Assembly (NCBI RefSeq): GCF_000143535.2
Contig: NC_037315.1
Span: 1,550,001 to 1,614,000 of the forward strand
Direction of reading: 5' to 3'
Length of the DNA: 64,000 nt
From: Botrytis cinerea B05.10
Taxonomy: Eukaryota; Ascomycota; Leotiomycetes; Helotiales; Sclerotiniaceae
Both the position numbers and the translations under genes were made by a program. Each line of letters starts with the position of its first letter. Within the stretch, counting starts at the first letter, position 1. Shown here one piece after another: positions 31,701 through 40,656 of this stretch. The notes under the pieces are model-generated. The model saw only the letters and a list, made by a program, of their open reading frames with translations. It had not been told where the DNA came from and did no database searches.

Positions 31701-32637
31701 TGAAGGCCTACAACAGATTGACCCGGAGCCATACATGGAGAAGGAAGTCTTAGAAGAGGTTCCACGTAATGATGATCACATGGGAAGAGATATCGCCTTA
31801 GGTACTGGTGCTGTGCTTCTTGGAGGTGGTGCTGCTGCTGCTGTTACTCAACACACGATTAGCCCTGAATCCCCGCCCGCCGCTGACGTTTCTTTGGCTC
31901 AAGAAAAGGAGCAACCGCAATTTGCTTCATATCCAATCGTCCTCACTCCTGAGGATGAGCACCCGGCTTATGGGTCAACATTGGATCTATCCACTGACCC
32001 ATTAGGGTCTAATCCCCACTCTGCATCGAGTAGTCCAAGTCCCTTCATCCCACGTGAACCCTCACCTGCACGACGTGAATCCGCCACTTCTCCACGGTCA
32101 TCTAGCATGGGAAAGATTTTAACGTTTAAAGAAATTGTAGGGATGAAAGATGTCCATGAAAGGGTACATGCTTTCGATGAAACAAGGGAGCGCTTTGCGG
32201 CTATGGACTCGGGTATCCATGAATGGATATTTGCCTTGAAGGCTGAACAACCAGAGCATGCTGATGTGAATGAATGTTACGGAGGTTTTAGAACAAGTGT
32301 ACCGACTGGCTCAACCAGAAGAAATACAAGAAGCGGATCCGCGGCACTGCAATCGCCTTACTATCAACAATATTTAAATGCTAGTGCACCATCGCAAACA
32401 TCAGTACTTCCATCACGACCAGGACAAACTGGACCTTCTGGTATTCAGCAGGGCTTCTCACCAGCTCATGCTAAAATTACAACTCAACAAGTTCAAGCTA
32501 AGGGGAAAGAGTTTCTTCACACCGCTGGAATATTTGGTGGTAAGGCTGGAAAGGCTGGTTTCCAGGCAGGTAAAGGATTGCTGGCAAAAGGCAAGAACAG
32601 GCTTCGTGCGGCCGGTAGTAGCGATAAGGTAGATTAA
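28723..32637 (+). CDS. Large, mostly disordered conserved fungal protein
   Basis: I do not recognise a named family. From ATG 28723 (MQNRAKSSITRNPMSGG) the ORF gives 1,304 aa. This start is preferred because the frame upstream has no in-frame ATG and a CTCACAG acceptor lies just before it. The next Met is 13 codons on. Residues ~38-62 hold a conserved-looking acidic motif, K-K-W-A-E-A-K-K then D-Y-G-G-D-D-W-G-D-D-D-E-Y. Most of the protein is Ser/Pro/Thr-rich with many S-P and R-x-S sites. Near the C-terminus an ordered helical block starts I-L-T-F-K-E-I-V-G-M-K-D-V-H-E-R-V, followed by a Lys/Gly-rich amphipathic tail (G-K-A-G-K-A-G-F-Q-A-G-K-G-L-L-A-K-G-K). It may be the 5' part of one longer gene continuing at 32883. 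Scaffold or cortical function would be a guess. Confidence 0.75.
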   Translation: MQNRAKSSITRNPMSGGANTPISYRANVNRQKTKKWAEAKKIDYGGDDWGDDDEYDPYDAYGNEPEPAPAPISKPTGLRQPGQNLAGARGMSQDRSQKSYGNLPSASAGSALNRRNSFEADDETRHFSNATVRQESPLPTSPPHSADSSTVAATRFSQMGVGGIKHTRDPSGPPTLHISTQQSSPTGLRKPSLSANPVPPESSFNNEDISLPPRTNTNDSSVLSVGSVNTPSDYGTSKDFSPSAVPAPLSMRPAPAPQSATSAAPTTKFPARKSSLSTAGTEAQRIYQKSQETVAQSFPTTSRPSPSPGSADRSATTPGASNIKPLPFIRPADIYRRIEEEKQERERASLDSVRPSMDSLGMERSSDMSHSLGKGSVRERSSSDSLGPGNRGKYSMGDEGLESGRRLMPILEPVKERKSEYGFDGFNANEIPSPAQEIINSPTEPNTTSPTLPDLHRISGFGSDFFSRSTNDSAPVPPTETISELPEQTSPGNSNQPGDTSLRSQPSFGFKSVVNQAFDSKDDNSVPPTPVSKTEGNVKRSDSESTGTAGISPIMSRGPSTMDNRDRDMSTPAIMEQIEPVSPRLQAMSHESDQQIIPPTFIPGHRRDISTPSPGNSPARTPDLGNASKRISMGEQAWISSVTPTSPTEGNDQDADPEPARPSLDRDVSFRPQIPGGWQSYTTTATTSTVQPETPRSPSPQVPSDPVQALATEDLTPTTTKHSLPESSLEAARVTLGVKSDSMPTPDPNGNVHSAMTPHPELIPSLEKASPEAQLRPDYVDQPSPPDSSSIPPIKDNLVSSEEPASETLLEPTMDFHSNTANDFSANELFLPPLRPQVLPTLSTDTGPLDEENDRLRKDIVKSLSPRPSQSEKVHENLRERPVSDNMDESRESTYLTDVYDDYWNDIGDEDNSSPIATSSPGKLQAEQAIPADMPEIRPLSSHRMSKHQARPPLPTRFSWEKGMESVPPTDTSMPESPANQVELPVEEVDAPIEGLQQIDPEPYMEKEVLEEVPRNDDHMGRDIALGTGAVLLGGGAAAAVTQHTISPESPPAADVSLAQEKEQPQFASYPIVLTPEDEHPAYGSTLDLSTDPLGSNPHSASSSPSPFIPREPSPARRESATSPRSSSMGKILTFKEIVGMKDVHERVHAFDETRERFAAMDSGIHEWIFALKAEQPEHADVNECYGGFRTSVPTGSTRRNTRSGSAALQSPYYQQYLNASAPSQTSVLPSRPGQTGPSGIQQGFSPAHAKITTQQVQAKGKEFLHTAGIFGGKAGKAGFQAGKGLLAKGKNRLRAAGSSDKVD

Positions 32638-32811
32638 CATCTCCTTCTGGGTTGGATATGGGTTTTTAGGCGTTTTATTTTTTGAGTTTCCATCGTTTTG
32701 CTTAGTTAGCGTGGGTGAATGCTTATTGCTTTCCCAATCCCGTCTGACGGGTGTGTACGACTAAGGAAGAATCCAGCCCATCACAATTGTTTTTTTCTCC
32801 TTGCTGTGTGG

Positions 32812-32844
32812 CCCATCATCATCATCGTCATCATCATCATCATA
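32812..32844. repeat. (ATC)n microsatellite
   Basis: About ten tandem ATC units in the gap (or intron) between the two long disordered ORFs. Confidence 0.75.
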
Positions 32845-32882
32845 TCATGAGTGTTGCAGCGCTGAGTCTAACCCTTCTTTAG

Positions 32883-35800
32883 ACAAGTCCCCTTCCCAAG
32901 TCGAGAAACCCTGATCGTTCATCATGGGGCTTAGCGCTTAATTTATCGAAAGCTACAGGCCGGGCCGATCCCGGTCAGAGTGTAGAGCAGAACATACCAT
33001 CCGAACCAACTAGACACTCACAAATTTCAACTTCATCGGATGTGCTTACTCCGATTAGCATGGTCAGCATTCCTCCCACAAGCGACGAAGAGACACAAGC
33101 GGAATACGCGGACGAGATAAATGTAGTGGCACGTGATACCGCAGGTGAGATTTTAGCTCCCGATAAAATGGATGAGCGACATATTCTAAATTCTCCGGCC
33201 CCCATGAGCAAGTTTGAACTGACATGGGATCCTTTCGACACAGCCCAATTTGCCGATTTAGATCACTTCGCCACTGACAAGCAAACTAATGAATTTCCAA
33301 TGAATGCCGATTGTGGATCAAACAATCCCTCCGTTCTGCCAAGGAGTGTGCAATCAATTAGTGATAACACGGCTTCTAATAATGCTCAAAAAGAGAACTT
33401 CGATCGAAGAAATTCGGCATTAGCTGCATCGATCATCGGAGGGAACACAGTTCAAGCTCCTGCAGAGTTGGAAGCATCAACTCGGCCTCCGATCAGCATG
33501 ATTAATCGACCGCGAGGAGCAAGTCTGGATCAGGCTACTACACATGATCATTATAGTCGACCGCCTATGGGTTCTGTACAGACACTTCTTCCTGCACAAA
33601 CGATTAATCAGACTATAGCTGCTTATGGGGAGCAAGGAAGGCAACCTTCATCCAAGACATTGCCGCCTATCCGACGCACATCCAAGTTCGGATTCGAATT
33701 TGGATCCAGAAGACCCCAAACCAGATTTCCTATATCTGATGATGAGGATGAGCTTGATGTTGATTATAATGGTGTTACACAAGATGCAGCAACATCGAAT
33801 GCAATGGAGGCTAAAAAGAATCTTGCCCCACAGCAGAATTCCCATGCAGATGTTGCAATTGCAGACGTGGTTCGAGACCCAAAACCAAATCTCCAAATTA
33901 GCCCGCAGCCACGTTTCTCGGTTTTCCCTCGTGTCACCGATCCATTTGTTCAAAAAAGCCCTACGCAAGACATGGGGCGATCAAACCCAGCCATCAGACA
34001 TAATCGACAAGACTCATGGAACAGCGTCTCAAACAATTCTCGATCTAGACGAGGTTCGACTTCTGACAAGCAGTTTGTTCAGCCTCGTGATAGTAATGCT
34101 CCGCCACTCATACCAGCTTTACCATTTGAGACACCTCCTTCTTCCACTCAACGCTACCCCGAACTATTTGGGGGCCCGGTTACTGGAATCAGAAATGAGC
34201 CTGATATTCCACGTGGATATAATCAGGCACCTCCTAGTCGAACTGAACCTTTTCCTTCATATGAGCTCCCTGGATCTCGGCTCCCTCAAAGCTCCAATGA
34301 GCCTACTACTCATCGGCGACGACGTAGCTCGGACCTTGTTCACAGAGGTATAAATCTCGTACGCTCTTTGTCTAGAGAACGACGAAGGTCTGTTTCGAAG
34401 GATGAGAAAACACCTCCTGCTGATACCTCTACTCCTTCTCCGATGCGTGACGACAGGCAGAAAAGAAGGGGATCTGGCTTCTGGGGCAATTTCGATATGA
34501 CCGGTGAACACTCATCCAATTCCGGAAGAGAGAGTATGGTAGCACAATATTCTGGTAGTCAGTCCAATTTTATGACAAGCCAGCATGATAATTCTCAAAC
34601 GCCAAACCCTTCTCTCAATCCTAATTCTACATTGGGAGCACCGCATTCTAGTATGATTGGGCATTCTACGACTACAATGGGTAGAACATTTCAGAAAGAT
34701 GAGAAGCGTGGTCGATTAAGCGGCTTAAGTGGCCTCTTTTCGCGTTCTCCCAAAGGAGATGGGTCGGTACTCTTCAAGCCAAAAAGGGCCACGACAGACC
34801 TTTCAAGCTATAGTCCCCGAAGTGGCACCCTTTCTTCTCCCCAGTTCGAAGGCCATTCCATACAAAGCACAAACGCGAACCATAAACGAAGACCAAGTCA
34901 ACCGTTGAACTTTCTTTCTAAATTAGCCCCTTCCACATCTCTTCAAAAGACTGAAACCCCATCAAGACAGGATAGTAAGCTGAATCTGGAACCCCGCCCG
35001 AGGCGCCCTTCAGTGAGTGGACTATTGACCGGTATGCTTAGAAAAAGATCGAATACGCTAGAGAAAGACAGCCAAAGAAGTGAAGATAATGGCAGAAAGC
35101 CTGTGGTTGTACCAGTGGCTAGAATGTACTCAGACCTGGCTGTAGAATCACACGAGGACTTACCCGACGCATTTGCCACACCCACACAAAGATTAAGGAA
35201 AAAAGATCAAGGACGAGAACGAACTCGCAATTTTAGAAAGTCAGAAGGTAGCAAACAGGAAAACTTAAGTTCACGCTCTCATTATTATCCTCCTCGGAAC
35301 GGTAGCCCACCACGAATCCCTGAGCCTCAATATGATTCAGTCCCCATTCCAGATGGATATAATCTTGTCCGTGGTGATGGAACGACTGCAACACCTACGG
35401 ACTATGACCCACGTGGTATCAATAAACTTCGGCATCTGTCTCTCGGAGATCCTCTGTCCGGTTCATCCCAACAGTACTTAGTATCTCCACCTGTCTCGCC
35501 TCTTGCTTATCCTAGTACCTCAATTTTGCACCAATCGCCACAACTTCATCAAACCTTCTCATCTGAAAGAAGACTTATTAATTTACCATTCTTAGATACA
35601 CATAACTCGCCATTGACATCTCCGATTCGCACCGATCTCCCAAGCCACGAGGACATCCTAGCCCGATCGCCCGCTCGCGAGCAGCCTGGCCAGCAACGTC
35701 CTTTTCAGCTTGCGTTACCACGTAGCAGTGATGAAAGTGATCAATACTATTGTTCATCTACGCCACCTATCCGACATCCCAAGAATGAGAATGTGGCACC

Positions 35801-36350
35801 AAGAAGTCCAACTTCAATTCCTTTACCCATGGATGAATTCTCACCGTCATACGAAAATATTGACATCGATCGTTTTCCTTTGCCACCCTCGCCATCTCAA
35901 CAAAGCCCAGACTGGCATCGAGATAGAAATCTTTCAGTGGCTACGGATGATGGTTTGCGGCGTTCTAGCACGGGAAGAAGTCTTGTTAGTGCTGTGTCAC
36001 AAATTTCTGACTCTCCATCTCCACAACCACATAGGGTGAGTGTGATGGAAGATAAACTTTATGTGGATTGCGATGACGGCCCGAAGCGTCTTAGCGGGAA
36101 TATCGCCCATCCGATTTCAAGATTGCCAAGCGAGGATGCCGATTTGGTAGACAGATACGCAGAAAGGGGGGCAGAAAACGGAGTTGCAATGATGGGGGGT
36201 GATGGGGTGGCAGATATTGAGGAACGCGAGATTAGCGAGAATAATTGCATTAAAGGCGTCATCGGCAAACCAACACATACAACAGAGGAAAGATTGCAAA
36301 TGTCGGCAACGAGCTATCCTGGTATGGAGTGGAATCCTTACGCAGACTGA
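32883..36350 (+). CDS. Second large disordered protein ORF (or 3' exon of the preceding gene)
   Basis: The frame is open from 32883, directly after a textbook acceptor (GTCTAACCCTTCTTTAG), to TGA at 36348-36350, 1,155 codons. It has no in-frame ATG until codon 60, so 32883 is the start of an exon, not of a protein. The sequence is Ser/Arg/Pro-rich, with R-R-R-R-S-S-D-L-V-H-R-G-I-N-L-V-R-S-L-S-R-E-R-R-R-S and many R-x-x-S sites. A conserved-looking block reads V-P-I-P-D-G-Y-N-L-V-R-G-D-G-T and P-T-D-Y-D-P-R-G-I-N, and the C-terminus is S-Y-P-G-M-E-W-N-P-Y-A-D. No enzymatic domain is visible. It could be spliced to the AAG at 32626-32628 of the preceding ORF, or to an undetected short first exon between 32640 and 32800. 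Confidence 0.7.
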   Translation, partial: TSPLPKSRNPDRSSWGLALNLSKATGRADPGQSVEQNIPSEPTRHSQISTSSDVLTPISMVSIPPTSDEETQAEYADEINVVARDTAGEILAPDKMDERHILNSPAPMSKFELTWDPFDTAQFADLDHFATDKQTNEFPMNADCGSNNPSVLPRSVQSISDNTASNNAQKENFDRRNSALAASIIGGNTVQAPAELEASTRPPISMINRPRGASLDQATTHDHYSRPPMGSVQTLLPAQTINQTIAAYGEQGRQPSSKTLPPIRRTSKFGFEFGSRRPQTRFPISDDEDELDVDYNGVTQDAATSNAMEAKKNLAPQQNSHADVAIADVVRDPKPNLQISPQPRFSVFPRVTDPFVQKSPTQDMGRSNPAIRHNRQDSWNSVSNNSRSRRGSTSDKQFVQPRDSNAPPLIPALPFETPPSSTQRYPELFGGPVTGIRNEPDIPRGYNQAPPSRTEPFPSYELPGSRLPQSSNEPTTHRRRRSSDLVHRGINLVRSLSRERRRSVSKDEKTPPADTSTPSPMRDDRQKRRGSGFWGNFDMTGEHSSNSGRESMVAQYSGSQSNFMTSQHDNSQTPNPSLNPNSTLGAPHSSMIGHSTTTMGRTFQKDEKRGRLSGLSGLFSRSPKGDGSVLFKPKRATTDLSSYSPRSGTLSSPQFEGHSIQSTNANHKRRPSQPLNFLSKLAPSTSLQKTETPSRQDSKLNLEPRPRRPSVSGLLTGMLRKRSNTLEKDSQRSEDNGRKPVVVPVARMYSDLAVESHEDLPDAFATPTQRLRKKDQGRERTRNFRKSEGSKQENLSSRSHYYPPRNGSPPRIPEPQYDSVPIPDGYNLVRGDGTTATPTDYDPRGINKLRHLSLGDPLSGSSQQYLVSPPVSPLAYPSTSILHQSPQLHQTFSSERRLINLPFLDTHNSPLTSPIRTDLPSHEDILARSPAREQPGQQRPFQLALPRSSDESDQYYCSSTPPIRHPKNENVAPRSPTSIPLPMDEFSPSYENIDIDRFPLPPSPSQQSPDWHRDRNLSVATDDGLRRSSTGRSLVSAVSQISDSPSPQPHRVSVMEDKLYVDCDDGPKRLSGNIAHPISRLPSEDADLVDRYAERGAENGVAMMGGDGVADIEEREISENNCIKGVIGKPTHTTEERLQMSATSYPGMEWNPYAD

Positions 36351-38298
36351 TACCGGGGAGGGTGAATAAATACATTTCTTAGAGGATGAGAAATTATTAG
36401 TGCGCTGCGCGGAGGCAGGAGTGATGGAAAGCTGTACAATGAATACAAGAGTTATGTTTCGTAATGGATCAGGAGTGTCGGGTTGTAGGAGAGAGAGGCT
36501 ATTCGAGGTTTTGATATGGAATGAAATGATCTGATATGATATTCGTTTTGTTCTGTTTTGATTTATTTGTTTTACTGCAATTGTAAGAGCGAGCTAGTTT
36601 ATACCCGTATCTGTATATGTTTAGAATATGGTCTTATGAATGAAGGGGTTAATGAATGTGTGATGTTGGAAGGGAAAATACGAGGGGTGGGATGGGATGG
36701 GAATATATATGGGAATGGAAATGGGATTGCCTGGATGGAGGGTGGATGGGTGGCTTAGGAGTTGATTTTAGCGGGTAGGTGGCTGCCTGGGGGGGCAGGA
36801 GATGGTAGAATACATAGATGCTTATTGTTGTTTATGTACGAATTTATATTTTTGATGTATATTTGAATGTATATTTGAATTCATGTTAGAGGGTCGAGTT
36901 TGGATGTGGGGCTTGATTTGTATGTATGTGTGTGTATGTGTATGTATGCTTGTTATGAATTGAGTGTAAGATGAAATGTGAGATAGTAGTTGATTTTAGA
37001 GTTTCTAATTAGCCAAGTCATTTCCGTGAAAACTTCATCACATTGCAAAATATATCGTTTCTAGTAGTGGTAATTGGTTCACTTGGGCCCACGAGTCTTT
37101 TCAGATTGACTTCATTTATCCAATCCAAAAATTGGCATTTGTTTCCTGAGGAAATCTCGTTGGGGAATGAGGCAATTTTATCAATAGAAAAACAGAAATT
37201 GCGTGCCTAGTAGAGCTGTAGTTCGCATCGGTACTTTTTTATGATCACCTCGCGATTCTCGGGTGTCTCTTTATCAAGTCGAGTCGTGGTGCCAAGAGCA
37301 GTAGCACTAGTAGTCCAATTTTCCATGCTCGAGAGCCTGTTGTTGTAGCAGCCGGAATTGGATATAAGGCTTTCACAGCTTGGGAAACACCCATGAAGAG
37401 TGCTTTTCGCATCATTGCGGTATCTACGCTGACTTGGGAAGATCCTATTTTCATTGTGGCTGTTGGGCACAGGACTGGTGGACCCTGTTATCTTGAAGCT
37501 GTGGATGTATAACCTACCAGATCGCAATGTTTACGCGAGCACTTTCTTTCTTGATTCCGATGGGAGGTTCACCTTTAGAGAGCTTTCTCCGTACTTGGGA
37601 ATACTTGGGAGTAGCAACGCAATGGATATTCTCTCTCTCTTGACTTTCGCTTTGCTACTTTGCAACCATCACATAAATTCTTTCCACGTATTTCCACGCA
37701 GCAGATTGCCATTTTGCGGCTCTTGGGATGACTTGGGGAGACTCTCTTGAATAAAGCGTCTTCATGGCAGAGAGGCGGGACTCGTTCGTGTCAATGAGTA
37801 CGTCTCTGAGAGATTGGAATGCTTGAAGGTATTTTTAGAATCGAATTCACCAAAATGACACCTCTTGTTGGCGAGAATGACTGGTAAGGAGTGTTCTTGC
37901 TTCAAGATTCACTATATTCATGACTGACTTCGACCATGGTTGTTATATGACATGCTTCATTTCCACTCATATTCAAATGCCCTTGTCACATATATCATGA
38001 ACAAAGTTCTATGACCAAGTGAGCCTCAAAACTCTCTGAAATGACTAGAATACAAGATGGTGTGACAGAATCACTCATCAGTGCACCATTTTTGTATACT
38101 GTCAGAGGCTGTGAACAGACATCGATCCTCAAATTAATTCTTTACTTCAGTGACTGATGCAAGCTCGGAAGTCCTTCAAGATGGGTTCAAATAGGACCCG
38201 GTCTCCCCCTCTGCTTTCTGCTGCTTTTCTTTATGTAATTCCCACCTACACTTGAAATACATACTATTGTCACCATAAAGTAGAGGTAAATATTCATC
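36351..38298. other. Intergenic, no supportable gene
   Basis: About 1.9 kb. The first half is G-rich with GGATGG/GGGAATGG and GTATGT repeats. Around 37200-37790 both strands have open frames of 70-106 codons with no recognisable domain, and a spliced unknown gene there cannot be excluded. Confidence 0.4.
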
Positions 38299-39001
38299 AT
38301 GTCTATGCCACCACCCCCGAAATATAGTAGAATCGACAAATTTATTAAAAAACAGTGGGCCAACTATTTGAAGATGAGCTTGAGATATTGCAGAGATCAG
38401 CTTGAAGAAGAAGAAGAAGAAGAAAACGTTGTAAAGCTTATAAACGATGAACTCAAGGAAGATAAACATGATACTAGGTATAATACTAGTGCTAAAATCA
38501 TGGCCATCTACAAGAAAGTTTCCCAGACGCTCTTCAGATCCAGATCCCAATCTTGCTTTCATCATAAATAAAACTCGCGCTTATTATGAGTCGTATTCAA
38601 ACGATTGGACAGGGAGTTTTACGGGTTACCCCATGGTCAGGGAAGGAATACTTCTCGATGAGATTGAGGCAGAGTGTGGTACTAGGTTCATAATTGCTGA
38701 CATTAGCGCCTGTCATTTAAATAATAATAAAACCAGAGTATTAAGACCCCATGCTACATGAGTGGGCGATATATTGAAATAAAGAATACGATAACAGCCG
38801 GTGTCGCGCCAATGAAAAGCGAGAAGTAGTTGCAAGACTCGTGCATTTCTTCGGCAATCTTATTGATACAGACCATGCCGCTGAGCTTTATTACAAGTCG
38901 CAGATCGAGCATCCAAAGAATGCAGCAAAAAGCTACCCTCGTGTGCCAAGGCAGACTAAAGAAGAGTTTCAACTGACGCAAAAATTTCAAATGGCAAGTT
39001 A
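38299..39001 (+). pseudogene. Frame-broken hypothetical gene
   Basis: Not recognised. Three consecutive coding-looking segments lie in three frames. The first is 38299-38571 (MSMPPPPKYSRIDKFIKK..., a run of seven Glu, then A-K-I-M-A-I-Y-K-K-V-S). The second is about 38520-38761 (N-L-A-F-I-I-N-K-T-R-A-Y-Y-E-S-Y-S-N-D-W-T-G). The third is about 38790-39001 (K-R-E-V-V-A-R-L-V-H-F-F-G-N-L-I-D-T-D-H-A-A-E-L-Y-Y). The second break could be an intron ending AAATAAAG. The first break has no room for an intron and so looks like a frameshift. Codon use is coherent across the pieces. Confidence 0.4.
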
Positions 39002-39862
39002 GATCAGAGGTCCTCTTCTAAGAGATATAAGCTAATTAAGCCAGTACTGCTGATATATATACCATGTCTCAACGGAGATAGGTTAGTGGTTGCAGCGAAG
39101 GAAAGTTGGGAATAGAGTCTTCTTCGCACCTTGGTATTTCTTTTGCCAAGTGTCTTTCCCGTTGCTTTTGAGGTCCCCTCACATTCAATGGGATTGAGTT
39201 TCACGTTTCGTATGATTGAGTCTGGGGTCAAGTGCTTGGGCTAGTGTGCTCATGAATCCACATTTCTTTCTTAGGCGGGCTTCCGAAAATTGGAGTTGGA
39301 TTTGAACATTAGCTAGATTTCAAGGTCAGTGCTTGGATTAAACAATGCTGTGGAGACCAATTACCGGAATCTAACTTGGTATTCAATACTCAATGTTTAA
39401 AATTAACAGAAGTTAGACAAAGAAAAATCGTAGTTGGATAAGGATCTGGCCATTTGCGGTAATGCTCAAATGTCAGAGTCACATTTGAACATTGGATAAA
39501 TCACGAATGTTGTTTAGGTTGGCTTTGGACATTGCTCAGCCAATTCTTATGTCAGGCGTGAACATTAAAATGGCACTAGTTTTATTGGTCCACTTGTATC
39601 TAGACACTCGAGTACAATTTGACATAACACCGATGATGTCGCTAGTTCATGTTACATAGCACACTCAATTCCGATAGAATCATATAAAACTGATTCTTTC
39701 CTAATCATCTTCTATCCTTATACAATAAAATCAGAACCGACATCGTAAAACAAAGAAATCGGCCAGTTGCTAGCACGTAGCTTATCCATCAGGCTTCTCT
39801 AATTTTGATACATTCTGATAGTAATTTGGAAGCGTTTCCGTCTTCGTTCCAGATTCAACTTA
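39002..39862. other. Intergenic, no gene seen
   Basis: About 860 bp between the broken hypothetical gene and the 3' end of the secreted-protein gene. No recognisable content. Confidence 0.5.
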
Positions 39863-40656
39863 TCATTCACAGTTTGATAAACAATATCCCTCTGGAAGCT
39901 TTAAAGCGTCTCGGTTAGCATTTAAGATTTTGTCAAGGGGATGAACAGTGAAATCTCACCTGTTGTTTAGAGCATGAACCACCCTTCACACAAGTTGCAT
40001 CATCCGGCACAAGAGTTCGAGGATCCTTCCATTGTGGTGATACCGGGCCTGCCGCTGCCATGCTTGGCGCTGCCCAGCCTGGGGCCCATTTCCTCTGCCA
40101 AGATAAGCTGTTAATTCTTCTTTCCTTTATATTTTCTTGTTTTGAAGACTCTTACCACAACATCCAGGAGAGCTTTCCCTTGATATTCAGAAGGTGCTGT
40201 CATTTCTAGTTTCACATATGTATCATTTATACCTCCGTAACTTGGATAACACCCAATTGACGATTCATATCCGCTTTTTTCCATAAAAGCTCCATCAATC
40301 GCATTCTTGAGTCCAGGGACACAATCAACGGCCCCACTCTCGCTAGAGTGTGCGGGGGACGAATCTATGTTTCCAAAACTATTTAAGTTGAGAACGTAAT
40401 GCGCTTTAAAGCTGGAATCGAGTTTTTCCGTAATATTATAAGTACAGCAGAAGGAAGGGAATGGTGTTGGCTTGGCATTAACAATGTCGGGGGGTGGACC
40501 ATGTGTAGTAGTTGTAGCCTCAGCAGTATCACGGAGGGCGAGGCTTTCAAAAGTGGTAGGGGCTGGTGTGATTTGTGCTGAAGGGATTTCCGGGTCTCCT
40601 GTGGCTGTAGTCGAGAGAGCCGACAAAAAAAGTAGTAAAGGTGTATAGATAAACAT
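39863..40656 (-). CDS. Secreted cysteine-containing protein, effector candidate
   Basis: Exons 40656..40156, 40094..39960, 39898..39863 give 223 aa. I choose the Met at 40656 because it starts a clean signal peptide (F-I-Y-T-P-L-L-L-F-L-S-A-L-S-T-T-A, cleavage near T-G-D). The upstream in-frame Met at 40710 would add 18 residues. The mature protein has a Pro/Thr-rich N-terminal stretch, then eight cysteines: the F-C-C pair, V-D-C-V, G-C-Y, A-T-C-V, G-S-C, G-Y-C and S-N-C. Four of them fall in the last 33 residues. N-glycosylation sequons are visible (N-I-T, N-D-T). No family is recognised. Small size, secretion and cysteine content fit a secreted effector or wall-associated protein. Both introns preserve phase (0). 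Confidence 0.7.

Noticed and set aside
37207..37790. Overlapping open frames on both strands
   Set aside because: No domain, no consistent splice structure and no preference between strands, so not listed as a gene.
38176..38565. Minus-strand ORF of 129 codons with a poly-Phe run
   Set aside because: The Phe run is the antisense of the GAA repeat in the + strand segment, whose composition is more protein-like.
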